A stretch of 12,516 bases of DNA, taken from contig JBGSUL010000120.1 of NCBI GenBank assembly GCA_041736155.1, forward strand, positions 1 to 12,516, written 5' to 3'. Each line of letters opens with the position of its first letter. Within the stretch, counting starts at the first letter, position 1. Below, one piece after another: positions 5,906 through 12,413 of this stretch. This DNA comes from JANPLN01 sp041736155 (GTDB lineage: Bacteria > Bdellovibrionota > Bdellovibrionia > Bdellovibrionales > JAGQZY01). The position numbers and the translations under genes are program-made. The notes under the pieces were generated by a model. The model was not told where the DNA came from, did no database searches, and saw only the letters and a program-made list of their open reading frames with translations.

Positions 5906-6853
5906 ATGTTCGATACTCTCAAAGACAAGCTCCAACCCAAAATAACCACTGAACTTGAAGCCAATTACCGGGCGCAAAAGATTTGGGATCAACTCACTGA
6001 TAAAAATTTATCAGCAACGGATATTTACCATTTGCAGCGCTCGTTTGGTTACGATGTAGCGAGCAGTCTGTTGTACAAAACTTTTAAAAATTCTACTGAA
6101 TTTCAAAAGCTCAATCAATTTGTCGAAGCGCAAAAAGTTTTTTACAAAAAAGAACACAAAGACGTTCTGGTTGTAGTGCTGGTGCACAACCCATGGGAGT
6201 CGCGCAAAAAAAATGAAAACTATCAGTGGCGTTTAAAAAATTTGGCTCTCGATGCGGGATTTGATGTGGCTTTTCCCGACATTCAATATCGTCGTTCGAT
6301 TTATCCCAATGCGTATTACTATCAAGATCTATTCAAGCGCTGGAGTGGTCGCCAGGTGATTTTTATCACCCAAGGATTGGCCAGTCTTGAACTGCGCTTG
6401 CTGCTGGAGCGTTCGCAGAATCTGGATTTGAATGTGTTGGGCTGGTTGAATATTTCGGGAATGCTGTTTGGCACGTCTTTGCCGCCGACAAATCGTGATT
6501 TGTTTTTTTCTATCAAAAAATATTTTCAGGATGAATACCCGGTGCTTCCCGAAGTGGGGCGTCAGCAATCGTATTGTTATGGACCAGTAAAAAGCAAATG
6601 TCCTCTTACACTTGTCAATATGCTCGCGGTGCGTCCGCAACGATACTATCGTGTCTTTGAGTCGCAACGCGAACAAGAGTTGAACTACTGGGGCCCCCAC
6701 GATGGGTATGTGACATTGTCTGATTATTTGGAAAAACCAGGAGCCACCTGGCCACTGTGGGGCCAGGGTCACTACATCGACGTGGAAATGTTTAAGCGTC
6801 GCTTACAGGCCACTCTTGCTTATTTTCTCTCAGAGAGCAAAATCACCTTTTAA
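5906..6853 (+). CDS. Alpha/beta-hydrolase-like protein, probably without its nucleophile
   Basis: This 315-residue protein has no signal peptide. After a helical N-terminal part (about 1-80), the order suits an alpha/beta-hydrolase fold: strand DVLVVVLVHNPWES (86-99), strand FDVAFPDIQYR (119-129), then VIFITQGLASLELRLLL (151-167) at the nucleophile elbow, and WLNISGMLFGTSLP (180-193), like the strand after the elbow in lipases. HDGYVTLSDYL (265-275) and WGQGHYID (285-292) supply Asp266 and His289 candidates. Aligned by eye to the usual G-H-S-x-G-G elbow, the serine position is Gly157, so the protein may be catalytically dead or use another residue. The ATG at 5906 lacks a clear ribosome binding site. 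Its end overlaps the convergent folC end by 24 nt. The fold call is mine and unconfirmed. Confidence 0.55.
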   Translation: MFDTLKDKLQPKITTELEANYRAQKIWDQLTDKNLSATDIYHLQRSFGYDVASSLLYKTFKNSTEFQKLNQFVEAQKVFYKKEHKDVLVVVLVHNPWESRKKNENYQWRLKNLALDAGFDVAFPDIQYRRSIYPNAYYYQDLFKRWSGRQVIFITQGLASLELRLLLERSQNLDLNVLGWLNISGMLFGTSLPPTNRDLFFSIKKYFQDEYPVLPEVGRQQSYCYGPVKSKCPLTLVNMLAVRPQRYYRVFESQREQELNYWGPHDGYVTLSDYLEKPGATWPLWGQGHYIDVEMFKRRLQATLAYFLSESKITF

Positions 6854-8065
6854 AATATCACCACACAAATACAGCGATCCCGTGACGAGAACCATGTCAT
6901 TGGGTTGTACCGTCTGCAGAATGTCTCGCAGAGCTGTGCACGGATCGGAAGTATACGGGTACGTTCCCTTGATGGGTTCGACACCACCAAACCGCGGTTG
7001 AGTGAGAAAAATATCAGCGCGTGGGATTTTTTCGAGGATTTTTAAAAAATCTTTGTGAACACGATTTTTAGAAAGTCCAAAGAGAATTTTAATACGGTTG
7101 TAAGACGCACCGAGAATGATTTCTTGCGCACTTTCTAGCCCCTGAATATTGTGATCTCCCGAGAGGTAAACAGGGCATGGTGTAATTTGCGCGAGCTGAG
7201 TCATACGGGCGGGCCATTCGATGTCTTTTAAACGGGGTAGGCCTTCTTCCAAGGTGTGTCCTAAAGTTTCAAAGATATGCAGGGCCATCCACATATTGTG
7301 GGCTGCGCGAGTTCCGGGGAGTGAAAGCAGGTAGATTTTTTGCTGATGTTTTATAAAATATTGCGGGAGAGGATTCCCATTTTCGGTAACCACTTCGGGG
7401 GGTAAGATACAAGCACTGGTGGCATCTTTGGCATTTAATTTTTCTGCAAGTTGCAATTCGATATCTTCGTCATAGGGAAAATGTAAAACATGATTGTTTT
7501 TTTGAATAATACCAAATTTGTTGTCGGCGATTTCGCTCAAGGTATCGCCAAGGATATGCTGATGATCAAACCCCAAAGTGGTGATCACACTGGTGGAGTG
7601 AGGAATGATATTTGTGGCATCCCAGGTGCCGCCTAAACCGATTTCGTAAATGGCATAGTCCACGGGGGAGTCGACGAAAAACAAGGCGGCAGAAAATAAG
7701 GTGAGAGTTTCGAAGTGGGATAAGTTCCATTTTTCGATGAGTGGCTGGTATTTTTCAAAGTAAGCGATCATCTGCTCGTGGGAAATATTTTTTCCGTTAA
7801 GGCAAATGCGTTCGTTGGTGTCCACCAAGTGAGGAGAGGTGTAGAGCCCAACGCTGTAGCCTTGCTTTAAAAGCAGTTGTTCCAAAGTTTTGGCGGTGGT
7901 GCCTTTTCCATTGGTGCCAGCAATGTGGATGACTTTATCGGGTGAAACACGCGGTAAAATTTCCGCTTGGTGGAGCGCGTTTTCGGTGTGCATTAAGCCG
8001 GGCCGAATTTGCGGCATGATGCTTCTTTTCTCTAACCACTCAATCCACTCATTGTAGGTCTTCAT
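6830..8065 (-). CDS. folC: Dihydrofolate synthase / folylpolyglutamate synthase
   Basis: FolC joins glutamate to dihydropteroate and extends polyglutamate tails on folates, using ATP. The 411 residues show the Mur-ligase-type layout. P-loop HIAGTNGKGTTAKTLEQLL is at 47-65, then SPHLVDTNERI (77-87), ETLTLFSAALF (119-129) and EIGLGGTWDATN (141-152). The LGFDHQHILGDTLSEIADNK segment (164-183) ends in the lysine expected to be carbamylated. Next come PARMTQL (285-291) and VLVTGSLYLCGDIL near the end. The usual (D)GAHN motif reads SGDHN at 302-306, a departure worth noting. The start at 8065 has GAAGG seven bases upstream and overlaps a mini-ORF stop as ATGA. It is the last gene of the folate operon. 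Whether it has both activities or only one cannot be read from motifs alone. Confidence 0.93.
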   Translation of the reverse strand: MKTYNEWIEWLEKRSIMPQIRPGLMHTENALHQAEILPRVSPDKVIHIAGTNGKGTTAKTLEQLLLKQGYSVGLYTSPHLVDTNERICLNGKNISHEQMIAYFEKYQPLIEKWNLSHFETLTLFSAALFFVDSPVDYAIYEIGLGGTWDATNIIPHSTSVITTLGFDHQHILGDTLSEIADNKFGIIQKNNHVLHFPYDEDIELQLAEKLNAKDATSACILPPEVVTENGNPLPQYFIKHQQKIYLLSLPGTRAAHNMWMALHIFETLGHTLEEGLPRLKDIEWPARMTQLAQITPCPVYLSGDHNIQGLESAQEIILGASYNRIKILFGLSKNRVHKDFLKILEKIPRADIFLTQPRFGGVEPIKGTYPYTSDPCTALRDILQTVQPNDMVLVTGSLYLCGDILKGDFAL

Positions 8066-8124
8066 GACGTAACCTTCATGTCATAACTCTTCATGCTGTA
8101 ACTCTTCATGCTGTAACTCTTCAT
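8062..8124 (-). CDS. Possible 20-residue linker peptide between folKP and folC
   Basis: A mini-ORF starts with an ATG (8124-8122) that overlaps the folKP stop as ATGA. It ends with a TGA (8064-8062) that overlaps the folC start as ATGA. It encodes two MKSYS units, one MKSYD and then MKVTS. Its product is probably unimportant; the exact double overlap suggests a role in carrying ribosomes from folKP to folC. Translation is not proven, and the frame may be a by-product of repeat copying. Confidence 0.35.
   Translation of the reverse strand: MKSYSMKSYSMKSYDMKVTS
8071..8124 (-). repeat. 15-nt tandem repeat carrying start codons
   Basis: On the minus strand the unit ATGAAGAGTTACAGC occurs twice exactly. 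It is followed by the diverged ATGAAGAGTTATGAC and by ATGAAGGTTACGTC. The next bases, ATGAAGACCTACAATG, are the start of folC itself and resemble the unit. Each unit contains an AAGAG or GAAGG about 7-8 bases before the next ATG, so each is a small initiation module. The length is a multiple of three, which keeps frame between units. Confidence 0.8.
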
Positions 8125-9389
8125 AGCGACGGCCCTCGCACTGCCAAGAGGGAGCGCATTTGGCGCTGATGAGCTTCTAGATTATGGATACGCAAATACT
8201 CCACTTGACCAAAAAGTTGCGAAGAAAGGCCCAAGGTCTCGGGATCGCGCTCGGCAAAGGGCGCTGTGGACCAAAGATTCAACAACGATTTGCGCGAATG
8301 ACCAATGAGAAGTGGAAGATCCAGGGAGTGAAAACTTTCGATATTTTGCAAAATCTGTAAAGACTGAAGAGGAGTTTTTCCAAAGCCTAATCCCGGATCA
8401 AAAATTAATTTTTCCGAGAGCTGGGGCATCTCCTCGCGGCGTTGCTCGGCCCACGCCAAGAGTGTTTCTACGGGAGGAGTGGTGAGAACCATCTTGGGAT
8501 CGGCAGGAAGAGTCAGCGAGTGCATAAAGATCACTTTTTCAAAGCCGTGTGCCACGTCCACCATGGCTGCGTCCGTTAAGCCGCTCACGTCATTGAGTAG
8601 ACTTGCGCCATAATCCAACGCTCGACGAGCGGTGAGAGCATGGCGTGTATCGATACAGAGTTTGGTAAAAGGATAGTGGGCGGAGTTCGCACGCCAGTAT
8701 TCAAAAAAAGGCTGGAGTCGGTGCCATTCTTCTTCGACCGTGACGGGGTGAGCTCCGGGGCGCGTGGATTCCGCGCCGAGATCCACAATGGCGGGGTGCT
8801 GTTTTAGTAATTTTTGAAAGCTTTTTAGTTTTTCCTCTGGCGTGCTCGGCACGTCGGAGAACGAATCGGGCGTTACGTTAAAGATGGTTACAAAAAGCGA
8901 GAGTGGCTGAGGATGTTGGCGGTGAGATGCGAGCCAGTTATTATCGAGATAAGCCAAGGGCGATAAAACAAAATTGCGATGAGGAAGTTCGGGATGAGGA
9001 AGTGTGAGTTGTGGAGTTTTTATCTCTTTGCGGCCTTGCGAAGTGTGAACATCCAGGAGATCGATGTCGATCACTCGTGGAGACCATTTCTCATGATTTG
9101 TGGGGCGGCCAAGCTGTGTCTCTATAGCTTGAGTTTTTTGCAAAAACTCTTCAGGTGTGAGGGGGGAACTTACTTCGACCACAGTGTTAAAGAAAAATTG
9201 AAACCACTCAGCGGGAGCGTTGGGGGGAAGCAAGGGTGGGTTTTCAAAAATGGGGGAGACACTGCGAATCTGTGAAAACTCGCTTAAGGCAAAAAGGGCT
9301 TTGGTTAAAAAGTCCGTTTGTGGAAAAATATTGGAGCCGAGGGACAGCGTAAAGTGGTTCAAATTTGTCGGTTCATTTTTACGGCTCAT
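8121..9389 (-). CDS. folKP: Fused HPPK-DHPS (FolK-FolP)
   Basis: This bifunctional folate enzyme has 422 residues. The N-terminal HPPK domain (about 10-150) pyrophosphorylates hydroxymethyl-dihydropterin. It shows LSLGSN (15-20), FFNTVVEV (66-73), GRPTNHEKWSPRVIDIDLL (94-112) and LPHPELPHRNFVLSPL (130-145). The C-terminal DHPS domain (about 165-422) adds p-aminobenzoate, the step blocked by sulfonamides. It shows IFNVTPDSFSD (169-179), DLGAESTRPGA (203-213), LCIDTRHALTARRAL and LLNDVSG (264-270), IFDPGLGFGKT (329-339), LLIGHSRKSLL (360-370) and RIHNLEAHQ (400-408; many DHPS have RxHD here). The linker is only about 15 residues. Fusions of this order are known, for example in Francisella and Chlamydia and within the trifunctional fungal enzyme. 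The start overlaps the folB stop as ATGA. Confidence 0.95.
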   Translation of the reverse strand: MSRKNEPTNLNHFTLSLGSNIFPQTDFLTKALFALSEFSQIRSVSPIFENPPLLPPNAPAEWFQFFFNTVVEVSSPLTPEEFLQKTQAIETQLGRPTNHEKWSPRVIDIDLLDVHTSQGRKEIKTPQLTLPHPELPHRNFVLSPLAYLDNNWLASHRQHPQPLSLFVTIFNVTPDSFSDVPSTPEEKLKSFQKLLKQHPAIVDLGAESTRPGAHPVTVEEEWHRLQPFFEYWRANSAHYPFTKLCIDTRHALTARRALDYGASLLNDVSGLTDAAMVDVAHGFEKVIFMHSLTLPADPKMVLTTPPVETLLAWAEQRREEMPQLSEKLIFDPGLGFGKTPLQSLQILQNIESFHSLDLPLLIGHSRKSLLNLWSTAPFAERDPETLGLSSQLFGQVEYLRIHNLEAHQRQMRSLLAVRGPSL

Positions 9390-9760
9390 AAATTCTGTTC
9401 TATTTGAAAGTGTGAGCCCCCGATGATTTCGGCAATGGGTGGCGCGAGTTTATGAACAGTGGTTTGCAGAACGGCTTTTTTCACTTTGCTTTTGATATAT
9501 TTTTTAAGTGCTTTGTGACACTCAAAGCACAAATTCTCAATCGTCGCGTATTCTTTTTGTACAAAACATTTTTGTAAGAGAGCCGACATTTCTGCATAAC
9601 AAGGTGTGTGGTCTATCTTATCCGTTTTGAGAGCCTTGGGGGGCTGCTGAAAGCGGATCTCAATACCGATATTGACGGTTTGAGCTTTTTTTCTCTCTTC
9701 CGCTGAGCAACCGAGATGAACTTTTCCTGTAATCGCTGGAATTTTGAGCATGGTTTTCAT
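9386..9760 (-). CDS. folB: Dihydroneopterin aldolase
   Basis: FolB cleaves dihydroneopterin to hydroxymethyl-dihydropterin and glycolaldehyde, directly before the HPPK step done by its neighbour. From the ATG at 9760 the protein has 124 residues, the usual length. LKIPAITGKVHLGCSAEERK puts the catalytic glutamate at 21 or 22. TDKIDHTPCYAEM gives the active-site Tyr55. YATIENLCFE (71-80) matches the LIE-L region, and VHKLAPPI places the catalytic Lys at 104. The usual K-P/N-x-PPI here is K-L-A-PPI. No strong ribosome binding site precedes this ATG; another ATG at 9751 and a TTG at 9805 are alternatives, the latter adding 15 residues not expected for the family. It is the first gene of the folate operon and is divergent from pyk. 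Confidence 0.9.
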   Translation of the reverse strand: MKTMLKIPAITGKVHLGCSAEERKKAQTVNIGIEIRFQQPPKALKTDKIDHTPCYAEMSALLQKCFVQKEYATIENLCFECHKALKKYIKSKVKKAVLQTTVHKLAPPIAEIIGGSHFQIEQNL

Positions 9761-9865
9761 TGGCAGATTTTTAGCATGGGTGATGAGGATAGTGTAATCA
9801 AACAACCTAGGAGCGGGGAGTCAATGCCTTTGCTTCCACCTCTGAGCGGTGTTCTAATTAAGTTT

Positions 9866-11350
9866 ATGTTAGCAAAAAGAAAAACCAAAATTGTCGCAAC
9901 GATCGGTCCGGCCTCAGAATCAGAAGAGATGCTGAAAAAGTGTTTGATGGCGGGGATGAACGTCGCCCGGCTTAACTTTAGTCACGGGGAGCACAGTACT
10001 CACCAAAAAGTGATCAAATCCCTGCATAAGATATCGACCAACCTCAAGGCGCCAGTGGCCATTCTGCAAGATCTGCAAGGGCCGAAAGTTCGTGTCGGTC
10101 GCATTAAAAATATGACCATCAAGGACGGCGAAGAAGTTACGATTTCCAGTGACACAAGTGGTGGAAGCAAAAACATTCCCCATATTCCCATTGATGTAGA
10201 AAACGTCCATAAGTATGTCAAAGAGGGCGATGCGATTCTGATTGATGATGGGTTGATCGAGCTGCGTGCTAAGAAAATTCAAAAAACTCATGTGGTATGT
10301 GAAGTGGTTCATGGCGGAGTGGTGCAGGAGCGCAAAGGTGTGAATCTCCCGCAGACCTCTTTGCCAATGAGCAGTTTGACTAGCAAAGATCTCAAAGATT
10401 TGCAGTTTGGTCTTTCGCAAGGTGTGGATTATGTTGCTTTGAGTTTTGTGCGCCAAGCGCGAGATATTGTTGAGCTAAAAAAACTGATGCGCAAATCGGC
10501 AACGCCAGTGCGTGTGATTGCCAAAATCGAAATGGCCGAGGCGATTGAGCATTTAGCAGAAATCATCGAAGTGAGCGATGCGGTGATGGTTGCACGCGGT
10601 GATTTAGCTGTGGAAGTGGGGCAAACCCGCTTGGCCTCTTTGCAGAAAAAAATTATTTCTTTAAGCAACGAGATCGGTCGTCCGGTGATCACGGCGACGC
10701 AGATGTTAGAAAGTATGAAAGAAAATCCGCGCCCAACTCGTGCGGAAATCACGGACGTGGTGAACGCTGTGCTCGATGGTTCCGATGCGCTGATGTTATC
10801 GGCCGAAACCGCGCGCGGAAAATACCCCACGGAATCGATTCGCACCATGCATGATTTGATTATGGCTGTGGAAAAAGAAGACAACGATATTTACAATAAA
10901 ATCAATTTAGACAGTCAGATCGAAGAAATTCCCGAAGCCATTTCGGTATCGGCATCGTTGTGTGCACTTACACTCAATGCCCGAGTGATTGTGTGTTTAT
11001 CCACGACTGGTAAAACCGCTCGTTTGATTTCCCGGTTTCGTCCTAAGGCGCATTTGGTGGCAGCCACAGATGAGTCGCACACTTTGCGCAGCTTAGAACT
11101 TTGCTGGGGTGTGCAGACTTTGCCGATTAAACACTCTAGTATGAACGATGAGTTAATGAGGGAACTTGAGATGGTTCTCTTAAGTCATGGTTTGGTAACG
11201 GCGGGAGATAAAGTGGTCATCACTCTGGGATTGCCGATCCAAAAAGGCAATAAGACCAATGCGCTCCGTGTGTTTACTGTGGGTGAACACAAAAAAGACA
11301 AGGGCAGTGAAGCGAAGAAGCCATTACGCTATCAAGTCTTTCCGTTTTAA
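9866..11350 (+). CDS. pyk: Pyruvate kinase
   Basis: This enzyme converts phosphoenolpyruvate and ADP to pyruvate and ATP, the last step of glycolysis. From the ATG at 9866 it has 494 residues, starting RKTKIVATIGPAS as the family does. Motifs are MNVARLNFSHG (31-41), LQDLQGPKVRVG (67-78), DDGLIEL (127-133), ALSFVRQARDI (191-201), RVIAKIEMAEAI (216-227; catalytic Lys220), MVARGDLAVEVG (241-252) and VITATQMLESM (274-284), with PTRAEITDVVNAVLDGSDAL following. Lys74 stands where K+-dependent enzymes have Glu, and Leu70, Gln71 and Val77 also match the K+-independent group. The C-terminal regulatory domain is present (about 355-494). An in-frame ATG at 9824 has a better Shine-Dalgarno (GGGGAG) and would add 14 residues; I prefer 9866 on family length. 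Confidence 0.96.
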   Translation: MLAKRKTKIVATIGPASESEEMLKKCLMAGMNVARLNFSHGEHSTHQKVIKSLHKISTNLKAPVAILQDLQGPKVRVGRIKNMTIKDGEEVTISSDTSGGSKNIPHIPIDVENVHKYVKEGDAILIDDGLIELRAKKIQKTHVVCEVVHGGVVQERKGVNLPQTSLPMSSLTSKDLKDLQFGLSQGVDYVALSFVRQARDIVELKKLMRKSATPVRVIAKIEMAEAIEHLAEIIEVSDAVMVARGDLAVEVGQTRLASLQKKIISLSNEIGRPVITATQMLESMKENPRPTRAEITDVVNAVLDGSDALMLSAETARGKYPTESIRTMHDLIMAVEKEDNDIYNKINLDSQIEEIPEAISVSASLCALTLNARVIVCLSTTGKTARLISRFRPKAHLVAATDESHTLRSLELCWGVQTLPIKHSSMNDELMRELEMVLLSHGLVTAGDKVVITLGLPIQKGNKTNALRVFTVGEHKKDKGSEAKKPLRYQVFPF

Positions 11351-11396
11351 TTGACTCAAGCGGCATCTAAAAACAGTTTGTGACACGATAAGTCCC

Positions 11397-11410
11397 AAAA
11401 AAAGGGGGGG
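11397..11410 (+). repeat. A7G7 homopolymer pair upstream of the secreted gene
   Basis: Seven A then seven G lie between pyk and the next gene, about 37 bases before its ATG. Such tracts slip during replication. They could alter promoter spacing, but no clear promoter can be drawn around this one. Confidence 0.4.
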
Positions 11411-11446
11411 CATTCTGTTGGCATAAAAAATGCTATCTTTAGACAC

Positions 11447-12397
11447 ATGCGTGCACTAATTCTCTTTTCTTTTATATTTTCAAGTCATATCAGCTTGGCC
11501 AACCAAATTCAGGCCAATATTGACGTTTTGTTGTCAAAAAATGCAACACCAATAGAGGGACCCAATTGTTGGAATGCTGCGATGTATGTGTTGGGATTTA
11601 CCAAAGATATTCGGTACGTTTCACCTCAAGAATTTGATTATTTTGTCAAAACCCAATGTCATGTCATTGATCGAAGTCGCCTTCAACGGGGTAGTCTCAT
11701 TAGACTTTGGGGGAAAAGTTACTTCTCTGACGCTCATGCCGCCGTCTTTCTCGGAAATGGTCAGATCTTTGAAAAACCAAATTCCGAAAAAGATAGTTAT
11801 TATTCTATTAAAAAAATGAGTGTTTTCGATGCCGATTTTAACGAGGATCTTATTGTTTATTACCGCATTATCTCTCAATTAGGATGCAAAACTGCTTCAG
11901 GAATTTATTGCTCAGAGTTTACAAATGAAATAAGTTATTACGATTGCTCAAATAATAATTATAAAGACTCCTCCGAACTCAATTCCTTGATGAACACATT
12001 ATTTTACAATCTATCGACCCTTGGGCTGCTGGATCCAACAATTTGGGACCTGCAAAAAAAGGCTTTGCTCTTATTAGCGAATCAAGATTTCTTTTGGTTA
12101 GAAAATATTATGGATCGGAGAATTCCAATTACAAATGAAAAACTAGATCAAGAAGTGGCGCAAGCTTTGAGGAATGCCGTTAGTCTCAACAAAAATCATT
12201 TAAAATCGGTGCTAAAATTTATCCGGTTAAGTGAAGAAAATGGACCTTTACCCCTCTTTCAGCAGGACTTCTTAAATTATATAATTGAAAAAGTAAAAAA
12301 GAGTAACGAATTTATTTTTTGGGCATTTCTTTATCAAGCTGATTATCTTATAGAAAATCAGAAACTGAGAGGAGAACTTTGGACTGCGGGCGTTTAG
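11447..12397 (+). CDS. Secreted NlpC/P60-like cysteine peptidase homologue, 3' end truncated by IS
   Basis: The product begins with a signal peptide MRALILFSFIFSSHISLA, cleaved near residue 18. EGPNCWNAAMYVLGF supplies a candidate catalytic Cys41, followed by IRYVSPQEFDYF. DAHAAVFLGNGQIFEKPN supplies His97 and a third polar residue (Glu109 or Asn112). This Cys-His order and spacing fit a papain-like NlpC/P60 fold, whose members usually cut cell-wall peptides. From memory, proteins with this NCWN...RY(S/V)SPEEF pattern are frequent in Bdellovibrio relatives. Native sequence ends exactly at Leu311 (codon 12377-12379). WTAGV and the stop come from the IS inverted repeat, so the true C-terminus is lost. 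The ATG at 11447 has no good ribosome binding site. The C-terminal half is helical and unrecognised. Confidence 0.65.
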   Translation: MRALILFSFIFSSHISLANQIQANIDVLLSKNATPIEGPNCWNAAMYVLGFTKDIRYVSPQEFDYFVKTQCHVIDRSRLQRGSLIRLWGKSYFSDAHAAVFLGNGQIFEKPNSEKDSYYSIKKMSVFDADFNEDLIVYYRIISQLGCKTASGIYCSEFTNEISYYDCSNNNYKDSSELNSLMNTLFYNLSTLGLLDPTIWDLQKKALLLLANQDFFWLENIMDRRIPITNEKLDQEVAQALRNAVSLNKNHLKSVLKFIRLSEENGPLPLFQQDFLNYIIEKVKKSNEFIFWAFLYQADYLIENQKLRGELWTAGV

Positions 12398-12409
12398 TGG
12401 GAGTCGAAC
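12380..12409 (+). repeat. Terminal inverted repeat of the IS, right copy
   Basis: It starts TGGACTGCGGGCGT, as in the left IR, and carries GGAGTC and AAC at the same distances. It is read here from outside toward the element. Its first 18 bases supply the last five codons and the stop of the truncated gene before it. Confidence 0.85.
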
Positions 12410-12413
12410 CGGC

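Noticed and set aside
8071..8124. Tandem 15-nt repeat as a CRISPR or protein-binding iteron array
   Set aside because: There are no spacers, the units are contiguous, and the unit is explained by reading-frame and start-codon content between folKP and folC.
9761..9823. Promoters for divergent folB and pyk
   Set aside because: Single hexamers such as TTGGCA at 9760 (plus) and TTGACT at 9824-9819 (minus) occur, but neither has a convincing -10 at a proper distance.
9716..9865. N-terminal extension of pyk upstream of 9866
   Set aside because: The part before 9824 overlaps the folB coding region in antisense and does not match the family. Only the 14-residue extension from ATG 9824 remains a realistic alternative.
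9920..10884. Long minus-strand open frames opposite pyk
   Set aside because: They are antisense shadows of a well-conserved pyruvate kinase and show no domain of their own.
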